Shown here: positions 1 through 4,527 of the stretch, piece after piece
Position numbering within the stretch: the first letter of the stretch is position 1
Layout of the letters: each line of letters begins with the position of its first letter
Origin: Fidelibacterota bacterium
GTDB lineage: Bacteria > Fidelibacterota > UBA2242
DNA: 5,928 nt
Direction: 5' to 3'
Assembly (NCBI GenBank): GCA_030655795.1
Contig: JAUSPJ010000012.1
Coordinates: 1 to 5,928, forward strand
Notes under the pieces: model-generated
Told to the model about the DNA's origin: nothing
The model's input: the letters and a program-made list of their open reading frames with translations, nothing else
Database searches by the model: none
Program-made: the position numbers and the translations under genes

Positions 1-521
1 CCGCTTTCCCCGCGTAGAAGGATATTGACATCACTGCCGGTTACCCGTCCAATCATTTTGTACAGGTCTTGCATCAGGGGATTTCTGCCAATGATTCGAT
101 CCCCGATCTGTTCCTTTTCCGCAGCAGTTTCCAGCGTCACCTGGGTGTGCATCAGCCGGGAGCAGTCGATTGATTCATCGATCAGCGTCTTCATGGCCGG
201 GATATCAAAAGGTTTCAAGATATAATCATAGGCTCCCAGCTTGGTCGCTTCAATCGCGGTTTCAGTCGTACCATACGCTGTAATGATGAGCGCTATGACC
301 TTCGGATCAATGATTTTTAACTGTTGAAAGACTTCCAGTCCGGACATATCGGGCAGTCGCATGTCCAGAATGACCAGATCGTACTTGCCGGTGCGGAACT
401 TTTGCAGCGCTTCCGCACCGGAGAATGCCGTACTGATTTGATACGGTTGATCTGAGAGGAATCGTTTAAATGAATACCGAACACTCTCTTCATCATCAAC
501 AATCAAAATAGTTTGATTCAT
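1..521 (-). CDS. NtrC-family sigma-54-dependent response regulator (3'-truncated by window edge)
   Basis: This is the N-terminal 173 codons of a response regulator that would be phosphorylated by the adjacent kinase and activate sigma-54 promoters. The receiver domain spans about residues 4-118. It has the acidic pair D9/D10, phospho-acceptor D53 in the context LVILDMRLPD, the conserved T81 (ITAYG) and K103 (LKPF). A linker follows, then the start of the AAA+ domain from about residue 143 (IIGRNPLMQDLYKMIGRV). The frame leaves the window in LLRGES, just where the Walker A motif GESGTGKE is expected, so the ATPase core, GAFTGA loop and DNA-binding helix-turn-helix lie outside. The start codon is ATG at 521-519, with a strong AAAGGA Shine-Dalgarno (533-528) 6 nt upstream inside the end of the kinase gene. 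The stop-to-start gap is 3 nt, which implies translational coupling and one operon. The family call is secure; target genes are unknown. Confidence 0.95.
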   Translation of the reverse strand, partial: MNQTILIVDDEESVRYSFKRFLSDQPYQISTAFSGAEALQKFRTGKYDLVILDMRLPDMSGLEVFQQLKIIDPKVIALIITAYGTTETAIEATKLGAYDYILKPFDIPAMKTLIDESIDCSRLMHTQVTLETAAEKEQIGDRIIGRNPLMQDLYKMIGRVTGSDVNILLRGES

Positions 522-524
522 GAT

Positions 525-2012
525 TTATCCTTTACTGACAGGCAGGTTAATGGTGAAGCATGCCCCTTTTTCCGGATTATTTACGGCATCGATCCAGCCA
601 CCGTGATTGCTGATAATCCGATGAGCGATTGAAAGTCCCAAGCCGGTTCCGTCCTTACGACCGGTGATGAATGGATCAAAAATGGATCCGATGATGTCCG
701 GCGGAATACCGGGTCCTGTATCATTAAAAATAATTTGAATATCAGTGGGAGAACCCGCTAGATTATGCATTAATCGGGTGGAAATTTCAAGGAGACCGCC
801 GTTTGCCATGGCCTGGACAGCGTTTAGAATGATATTGATAAAGACCTGGCAGAGTTGTTCTCTGTCGGCGAAAGTCCTGATCCCATCGGATTGAATATCA
901 CTGCTCATCTGTATATTCGCTTCCCGAATCTGCGGGGTCAATAGCAGGATAGTCTGTTGAAGCGTATCGGCAATGTTAATCTGATCATAATTGGGATTGC
1001 GCGGTCGGGCAAAATCCAAAAAATTCTGTAAAAAACCCTCCATTCGGTCTATTTCATTGAAAATGATCTCAAAATCTTTCTCGGTATAGGGATTTTTCTT
1101 CACCTCTTTCTGAAGCGAATAGATCAGCATTTTGATCGCAGTTAAGGGGTTACGGATTTCGTGGGCCAGACCGGACGCGACTTTGCCCAGCGCTGCGAGC
1201 TTTTCAGAGCGCAGCAACATAGATTGACTGTGTTCCAGATCGCGGTTGATCAGCTGTATTTTTTCGATCAGATTGCGAACATATTTGTCCAGATGTTCCA
1301 GCTCCGTTTCCGGTGAAATATCAACTTTTTCGATCAGCTCGCCACCGGTGGCATCTTTCACTTTAAGGACCAGATTATAGATCGGATGAGTAATGCTGCG
1401 GGCCAGGATTGTTCCCAGGCTGATTCCGAGAATAATTCCCGCTATACCAATACCGTACATGATAGTGATTACGATTCGGTTCTCGGAGGCCATTATTCTG
1501 CCGGATTCGTGTATTAGTTTTTCGTTGATAGATAAAATTTCTTCGCATTTTTCATAGATTTGATTAAAGGTATTGCGCATTTCTCCAACCAGCAGTGCAT
1601 GAGCATCGTTAAGGTTTTTGTGACGATAGTAATGAACTACCTGGGCATGATACTCCAGATATTGTTGAAACTGCACATCAATCGAATCAAGCAGGATTTC
1701 TTCTGCGGCAGTATGAGCTTTGCTTCGGGCTTCCGCAAGCCAGGTATAGAAGGACATTTTCTTTTCGCTAAAGAGATCGAGCCATTTCTGTTCGCCGTTA
1801 AGAATGAAATAGGCCGTCAGACCTTTCATGTCCAGCAGGGCAATTTCCAGCTCTTCGGCAGCCTTGAGACTATAGACATTTTCGTCCAGTATCTTAGCCG
1901 AGTTTTCTTGCAACCGGTTGGTATACAGAATGGCAAAAACACAGAGAGTCAGAATCAGGAAAATCATGATCACAAAACCGGTAAGCATTCGTGATTGTAT
2001 ACGTAATTTCAT
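525..2012 (-). CDS. Membrane sensor histidine kinase, four-helix sensor-HAMP-HisKA-HATPase
   Basis: This is a 495-residue inner-membrane kinase expected to autophosphorylate and pass phosphate to the NtrC-type regulator encoded next. TM1 is about residues 10-30. A helical periplasmic region (about 31-178, no PAS or Cache signature seen) resembles the four-helix-bundle sensors of chemoreceptors. TM2 is about 180-203 and HAMP about 204-255 (P210). A short coiled segment follows, then HisKA with phospho-acceptor H284 in HEIRNP. The ATPase domain has an N box around N397 (IILNAVQAM), G1 box DTGPGIP (431-437), F box FDPF (445-448) and G2 box GTGLGLSI (455-462), so all catalytic motifs are intact. 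The start ATG (2012-2010) has GGAG (2024-2021) 8 nt upstream. The layout matches kinases of the NtrB/AtoS/ZraS type. The ligand cannot be told from sequence; the helical sensor could respond to a small molecule or to the envelope state. Confidence 0.95.
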   Translation of the reverse strand: MKLRIQSRMLTGFVIMIFLILTLCVFAILYTNRLQENSAKILDENVYSLKAAEELEIALLDMKGLTAYFILNGEQKWLDLFSEKKMSFYTWLAEARSKAHTAAEEILLDSIDVQFQQYLEYHAQVVHYYRHKNLNDAHALLVGEMRNTFNQIYEKCEEILSINEKLIHESGRIMASENRIVITIMYGIGIAGIILGISLGTILARSITHPIYNLVLKVKDATGGELIEKVDISPETELEHLDKYVRNLIEKIQLINRDLEHSQSMLLRSEKLAALGKVASGLAHEIRNPLTAIKMLIYSLQKEVKKNPYTEKDFEIIFNEIDRMEGFLQNFLDFARPRNPNYDQINIADTLQQTILLLTPQIREANIQMSSDIQSDGIRTFADREQLCQVFINIILNAVQAMANGGLLEISTRLMHNLAGSPTDIQIIFNDTGPGIPPDIIGSIFDPFITGRKDGTGLGLSIAHRIISNHGGWIDAVNNPEKGACFTINLPVSKG

Positions 2013-2061
2013 ATGTTTAACTCCAATAGAAAAAAATCAGTGTCGCCATTTTCGTAAAATA

Positions 2062-2078
2062 AATTGATTAAATCAATT
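2062..2078. repeat. Perfect AT-rich inverted repeat upstream of the kinase gene (possible operator)
   Basis: The sequence AATTGATTAAATCAATT is a perfect palindrome of 8-bp arms around one central base. It ends 50 nt upstream of the kinase start codon, in the stretch where the promoter of the kinase-regulator operon must lie. Its symmetry and position suit a dimeric regulator binding site. A chance palindrome is possible in such AT-rich DNA. I found no convincing -35/-10 pair or sigma-54 -24/-12 element next to it. Confidence 0.35.
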
Positions 2079-2117
2079 GAATTCGCAGCTTGTCTCAACC
2101 GTCCAAATTCAGATTTT

Positions 2118-2146
2118 TAAAATACGGTAGTACAAAGCGTATTTTA
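2118..2146 (-). terminator. 9-bp inverted repeat between tRNA-Asp and kinase gene; possible terminator
   Basis: The arms TAAAATACG (2118-2126) and CGTATTTTA (2138-2146) are perfectly complementary across an 11-nt loop. The element lies about 38 nt beyond the 3' end of tRNA-Asp and about 105 nt upstream of the kinase start. That position suits a terminator for the tRNA transcript. There is no clean uridine tract after the stem on the minus strand (AAAAATCTG follows), so it is not a textbook intrinsic terminator. A regulator binding site for the kinase operon is an equal alternative. Confidence 0.35.
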
Positions 2147-2183
2147 CCGACGAGAAATGACTTTATTGACGGGGGAATATTTG

Positions 2184-2257
2184 CGGGGCCGACGGGACTC
2201 GAACCCGCAACTTCTGGCGTGACAGGCCAGTGCTCTAACCAATTGAACTACGGCTCC
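2184..2257 (-). tRNA. tRNA-Asp (anticodon GTC)
   Basis: The 74-nt cloverleaf reads 5' to 3' on the minus strand. The acceptor is GGAGCCG paired with CGGCCCC. The D arm is GTTC/GAGC with GG in the loop, and the anticodon stem CTGGC/GCCAG is perfect. The loop CTGTCAC carries GTC at 34-36, the variable loop has 5 nt, and the T arm GCGGG/CCCGT carries the loop TTCGAGT. Known aspartate identity elements are present: G73, the GUC anticodon, C38, G10 and the G2-C71 pair. CCA is not encoded, since CAA follows G73, so CCA must be added after transcription. One oddity is that acceptor pair 3-70 is A-C instead of a Watson-Crick pair. A decayed copy of this gene lies immediately upstream at 2373-2287. 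Confidence 0.95.
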
Positions 2258-2266
2258 ATTTTTAAA
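2246..2266. repeat. Direct repeat, copy 1 (tRNA-Asp 5' end plus flank)
   Basis: This stretch covers the first 12 nt of tRNA-Asp and about 9 nt of its upstream flank. It matches 2362-2382 at 20 of 21 positions; the only difference is t/c at 2263 versus 2379. The copies are 116 bp apart. Because the match runs into the flank, the second copy arose by tandem duplication of the whole locus rather than by chance similarity to a tRNA. Confidence 0.9.
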
Positions 2267-2301
2267 TAACTTTGATAAGCTGCTGGCGTAATCCGTCTTT
2301 A

Positions 2302-2315
2302 TCTGCTACAGCAGA
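2302..2315. repeat. Palindrome TCTGCTACAGCAGA inside the degenerate tRNA
   Basis: Arms of 5-6 bp flank a 2-4 nt loop. The position corresponds to the T arm of the intact tRNA-Asp, which is missing here. It may be a second inserted palindrome or a stem that re-formed during decay. Confidence 0.5.
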
Positions 2316-2348
2316 ATTCGCCGGACACTGCAGGCCGGTGCTCAATCC

Positions 2349-2359
2349 CGACTTGTCGG
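2349..2359. repeat. Core of the palindrome TCCCGACTTGTCGGGA inside the degenerate tRNA
   Basis: The full palindrome runs over about 2346-2361: 6-bp arms TCCCGA/TCGGGA around a 4-nt loop. It sits exactly where the D-loop of the intact tRNA would be, between TGCTC and AACTACGG on the plus strand. It has the look of a small dispersed palindromic element. No other copy of this exact sequence occurs in the window. Confidence 0.6.
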
Positions 2360-2361
2360 GA

Positions 2362-2382
2362 AACTACGGCTCCATTTTCAAA
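2362..2382. repeat. Direct repeat, copy 2 (5' end of the degenerate tRNA plus flank)
   Basis: This is the partner of 2246-2266, with one mismatch at 2379. It forms the 5' end and immediate upstream flank of the decayed tRNA-Asp copy. Confidence 0.9.
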
Positions 2383-2384
2383 GT

Positions 2385-2398
2385 CCTGATCTCTCAGG
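2385..2398. repeat. Small hairpin CCTGATCTCTCAGG
   Basis: A 5-bp stem CCTGA/TCAGG encloses a 4-nt loop, just upstream of the degenerate tRNA copy and near the expected transcription start. The same arms, each followed by CGG, recur at 3693-3709 with a 7-nt loop. The function is unknown. Confidence 0.4.
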
Positions 2399-2404
2399 CG
2401 GACG

Positions 2405-2445
2405 CAAATTTAAAGATTTTATCAGCATAGCGCAAGCAGAATCAA
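2405..2445 (-). promoter_or_regulatory. Candidate promoter for the tRNA-Asp transcript
   Basis: Two overlapping readings exist on the minus strand. A sigma-70-like pair is TTGATT (2445-2440) and TAAAAT (2421-2416) with an 18-nt spacer. A Bacteroidota-like pair is CTTG (2436-2433) and TAAATTTG (2412-2405) with a 20-nt gap, which fits the -33 TTTG/-7 TAnnTTTG pattern known for that phylum. Either would start transcription about 25-40 nt upstream of the degenerate tRNA copy and run through it into the functional tRNA. This is based on motif inspection only. Confidence 0.4.
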
Positions 2446-2484
2446 TGAATTAGGGAAAAATTATTTTCACTGTAGATTATTCGT

Positions 2485-2490
2485 TATATT
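2485..2490 (+). promoter_or_regulatory. Candidate -10 element for ychF
   Basis: TATATT lies 44 nt upstream of the ychF start in an AT-rich stretch and fits a -10 box. The upstream candidates are weak as -35 elements: TTATTT with an 18-nt spacer, or TTTTCA with 15. It is the best match between the divergent tRNA promoter and ychF, but it is not decisive. Confidence 0.3.
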
Positions 2491-2521
2491 ACACCTTGTG
2501 GTTGTTTTACCAATAATTATT

Positions 2522-2526
2522 GGGAG
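2522..2526 (+). promoter_or_regulatory. Shine-Dalgarno site that fixes the ychF start
   Basis: GGGAG sits 8 nt before ATG 2535. A longer reading from TTG 2520 would place this site inside the coding region and leave the earlier start with no ribosome site. The ATG start also gives the family's conserved N-terminus MGFKCGI. Confidence 0.8.
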
Positions 2527-2534
2527 ATGAAATC

Positions 2535-3638
2535 ATGGGATTTAAATGTGGAATTGCCGGTCTGCCGAATGTGGGCAAATCGACACTGTTCAACGCCTTG
2601 ACCCATGCGGGCGTGGCCATGGAAAATTATCCGTTTTGCACTATTGATCCTCATGTGGGCGTAGTCGAAGTACCGGATAGGCGTCTGGGCCTGCTTAGAA
2701 AAATCTATCAACCGGAAAAAGTCATTCCGACTACTCTGCAGTTTATCGATATTGCCGGACTTGTGAAAGGCGCCGCCCAGGGTGAGGGACTCGGCAACCA
2801 GTTTCTCAGTCACATTCAGGCCGTAGATGCCCTGGTCCATGTAGTACGTTGTTTTGAAGACCCCAATGTGGCGCATATCGATGATACGTTGGACCCGAAG
2901 CGGGATTTTGAAATTGTGGAAGCAGAGATTCTGCTGAAAGACCTGGAAACCATTGGAAATTGCATTCATAAAATTCAGATGAAAGCCCGTAGCGGAGATC
3001 AGCAGTTAAAAAAGCAGATGGCCATTCTGGAAGAGTTGCGCGATCTGTTATCCCAGGGGAAGGCTGTAAAAAGTTATCATGCTCATCCCGAGGAGGATGT
3101 CTTTATCCGGGAAATGGGACTGTTATCCAATAAACCCGTGCTGATTGTGGGGAATATATCTGAAAATGAAGCCACATCCGGCCAAAAAACAGGGGTAAGC
3201 GAACAGTTTGAAAAATTTGCTCTGTCCACCGGCAATCTTTTCCTGACCCTGTCTGCGAATCTGGAACTGGAAATGGCGGAGTTGGAACCCGATGAACGGC
3301 AGCTGCTCATGCGAGAATGGCACATTCCGGAGCCGGGTCTGAACCGGCTGATTAATGCCGGCTATACGTTGCTGAAACTGATTACATTTTATACCATGGA
3401 ATCCAATATATGTCAGGCCTGGACTGTTCCCACTGGTTCGTCGGCCGTCAAAGCCGCGGCCCAGATTCACAGTAGTTTTAAGGAACGGTTTATCAAGGCG
3501 GAAGTGCGCCACTGGAGTGATATTGAAAAGACCAAATCCGAAAAACTGATGCATGAACAGGGATTGACGCATATCGAAGGTAAATCCTATGTCGTTAAAG
3601 ATGGCGACGTGATCACATTTAAACTGGCGCCCGGATAG
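2535..3638 (+). CDS. ychF: YchF/OLA1-type redox-regulated ATPase
   Basis: The product is a 367-residue cytosolic P-loop protein of the Obg/TRAFAC group. The family binds ribosomes and hydrolyses ATP in preference to GTP. The G domain has G1 GLPNVGKS (9-16), G2 around T36 (PFCTI), G3 DIAG (72-75) followed by the family signature LVKGAAQGEGLGNQFL, the non-canonical G4 NISE (207-210) in place of NKxD that underlies ATP preference, and G5 SA (240-241). A helical coiled-coil insert spans about 125-200. The C-terminal TGS domain is about 281-365 and ends with SYVVKDGDVITF. The length is close to the usual 363 or so. Compared with my recollection of E. coli YchF, the TGS entry segment is unusual: FYTMESNICQAW where FTAGxKEVRAW is usual. 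The G domain is well conserved. The gene stands alone on the plus strand, divergent from tRNA-Asp and convergent with the next gene. Confidence 0.97.
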   Translation: MGFKCGIAGLPNVGKSTLFNALTHAGVAMENYPFCTIDPHVGVVEVPDRRLGLLRKIYQPEKVIPTTLQFIDIAGLVKGAAQGEGLGNQFLSHIQAVDALVHVVRCFEDPNVAHIDDTLDPKRDFEIVEAEILLKDLETIGNCIHKIQMKARSGDQQLKKQMAILEELRDLLSQGKAVKSYHAHPEEDVFIREMGLLSNKPVLIVGNISENEATSGQKTGVSEQFEKFALSTGNLFLTLSANLELEMAELEPDERQLLMREWHIPEPGLNRLINAGYTLLKLITFYTMESNICQAWTVPTGSSAVKAAAQIHSSFKERFIKAEVRHWSDIEKTKSEKLMHEQGLTHIEGKSYVVKDGDVITFKLAPG

Positions 3639-3692
3639 AAGTAATAAAAGGTATTTTTTCTACGAAATTTTCTGAAATTGAAAGATGTGTAT

Positions 3693-3709
3693 CCTGATTG
3701 TCATTCAGG
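3693..3709. terminator. Small hairpin in the convergent gap, overlapping the stop of the secreted-protein gene
   Basis: The arms CCTGA/TCAGG enclose a 7-nt loop that contains the stop codon of the minus-strand gene (3703-3701). Its place between two convergent genes suggests termination, but no uridine tract follows on either strand. The region 3639-3700 holds no other strong hairpin, only a weak A/T stem near 3665-3678. The arms match those of the hairpin at 2385-2398. Confidence 0.25.
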
Positions 3710-4423
3710 CGGGTAGTGGAATATTATTTCACCGGTTTGGACATTTCCGGCGGCATCACGGGGACCAATTGCCCCACGGTATCGGACAATCTTCTGATAA
3801 TTGTCTGGTAAATAGTAAAAACTGATGGATGGAACGAACTGTTTAACAATCCAGGATGTGGGCTCCAGAATTATCTCCAGGTAATCTTTGCCGTCTACTG
3901 TTTTTATCCCGTTTTGACGGACTTGAAATTCATAACTGCTGAGTCTGTCCACAATCAGTAGTTGAAAGGCGAGGACCTCGCCGTTTACTATCCGGTCCAT
4001 TTTGTTGGAGATATTCATCGGCACATATGAACCGTGCAATGTTATACCGTTTCGGGGAATAATTTTTTCCTGAATCGGTGCATTAGACCGTGCCCGGTAG
4101 CGGAGTTTATTGCCCTGTTCGGTCTGTGAAATTTCCTCGAATCGTCCGGTCTGCAGGTCGGAAATTTTTATTTCGACAGGTTGAAATGTTTTACTTTCAA
4201 ACGTGACATTTTCCGTGATGATGGTGTTCCCCTGTCCATTAAAAACCAGAGTGTTTTTGATTGCCGTCTGATCATTTTCATTAAATTCACCACGACTGGT
4301 GTATTTTTGTTCATTCTTGATCAGAATGTCTGTAGTATAGACTTTGCTCAGCGCCCATATCGGAACACCAAACAACATTATTATCCCGGCAAATCGAATG
4401 ATCTGTTTTTGTATTTTTAACAT
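3701..4423 (-). CDS. Secreted or periplasmic protein of unknown function
   Basis: I do not recognise this 240-residue protein with confidence. It opens with a clear signal peptide: basic residues K3, K6 and R10, a hydrophobic core at about 11-25, and a likely signal peptidase I site after ALS (24-26). There is no lipobox cysteine and no second membrane segment. The mature part is rich in alternating polar and hydrophobic runs typical of beta sheet. It includes TLVFNGQGNTIITENVTFES, a central basic patch (LRYRARSN), and a C-terminal stretch with SFYYLPDNYQKIVRYRG. This resembles the one-domain beta-barrel or LolA-like envelope proteins, including DUF3108-type proteins, but that is an impression of pattern, not an identification. 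The ATG at 4423 is the most upstream start: the frame back to an in-frame TAG has no other ATG, GTG or TTG. The ribosome site is poor, with GAGGA 14 nt away. It follows the transporter gene by 104 nt on the same strand. Confidence 0.85.
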   Translation of the reverse strand: MLKIQKQIIRFAGIIMLFGVPIWALSKVYTTDILIKNEQKYTSRGEFNENDQTAIKNTLVFNGQGNTIITENVTFESKTFQPVEIKISDLQTGRFEEISQTEQGNKLRYRARSNAPIQEKIIPRNGITLHGSYVPMNISNKMDRIVNGEVLAFQLLIVDRLSSYEFQVRQNGIKTVDGKDYLEIILEPTSWIVKQFVPSISFYYLPDNYQKIVRYRGAIGPRDAAGNVQTGEIIFHYPPE

Positions 4424-4476
4424 AAATCCATCAGTTTTCCTCGATATAGTCAGTTGGCATAGAACAAAGTGTGGCT

Positions 4477-4504
4477 AATCTATGAAAATCCCGGTGAAAA
4501 TCAA
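4477..4504 (-). promoter_or_regulatory. Weak candidate promoter for the secreted-protein gene
   Basis: On the minus strand TTGATT (4504-4499) and TAGATT (4482-4477) are 16 nt apart, about 54 nt before the start codon. The boxes match the sigma-70 consensus moderately. If real, the secreted protein is not solely dependent on transcription from the transporter gene. Confidence 0.25.
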
Positions 4505-4527
4505 ATGAATATGGCTGATCGCATTGT

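Larger units (their letters stand above)
2287..2373 (-). pseudogene. Degenerate tandem copy of tRNA-Asp carrying short palindromes
   Basis: The first 12 nt on the minus strand, GGAGCCGTAGTT, are identical to the start of the intact tRNA-Asp. The identity continues into the 5' flank: 2362-2382 matches 2246-2266 at 20 of 21 bases. Further matches are TGAGCAC (GAGCAC in the intact gene), GGCCTG, GAA..TGC, and a weak tail GACGGATTACG against GTCGGCCCCG. The D-loop is replaced by the perfect hairpin TCCCGACAAGTCGGGA, and the T arm by the perfect hairpin TCTGCTGTAGCAGA. There is no GTC anticodon in a 7-nt loop, no TTC T-loop and no acceptor 3' strand that pairs with GGAGCCG, so it cannot be a tRNA. 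It lies 29 nt upstream of the functional gene in the same orientation, so it is probably transcribed as the leader of pre-tRNA-Asp. The 5' half is certain; homology of the 3' half is inferred. Confidence 0.75.

Noticed and set aside
1560..1994. Plus-strand open frame of 144 codons inside the kinase gene
   Set aside because: It is antisense to a gene with complete kinase motifs, shows no recognisable domain, and has no convincing ribosome site.
2013..2060. TGGCGACAC upstream of the kinase as a sigma-54 -24 box
   Set aside because: No GC-containing -12 box occurs at the required distance; a T tract is there instead.
2520..2534. Longer ychF start at TTG 2520
   Set aside because: The GGGAG ribosome site lies inside this extension, and the family N-terminus begins at ATG 2535.
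2013..2534. CRISPR array, attachment site or integrated element next to the tRNA
   Set aside because: There are only two related copies, with no regular spacers. The direct repeat covers the 5' end of the tRNA rather than the 3' end typical of att sites, and no integrase or mobile gene is present.
2517..2969. Minus-strand open frame of 150 codons opposite ychF
   Set aside because: It is a shadow of the strongly conserved ychF G domain. Its protein has no family features.
3123..3572. Minus-strand open frame of 149 codons opposite the 3' half of ychF
   Set aside because: It is antisense to the conserved TGS region and its product has no recognisable motif.
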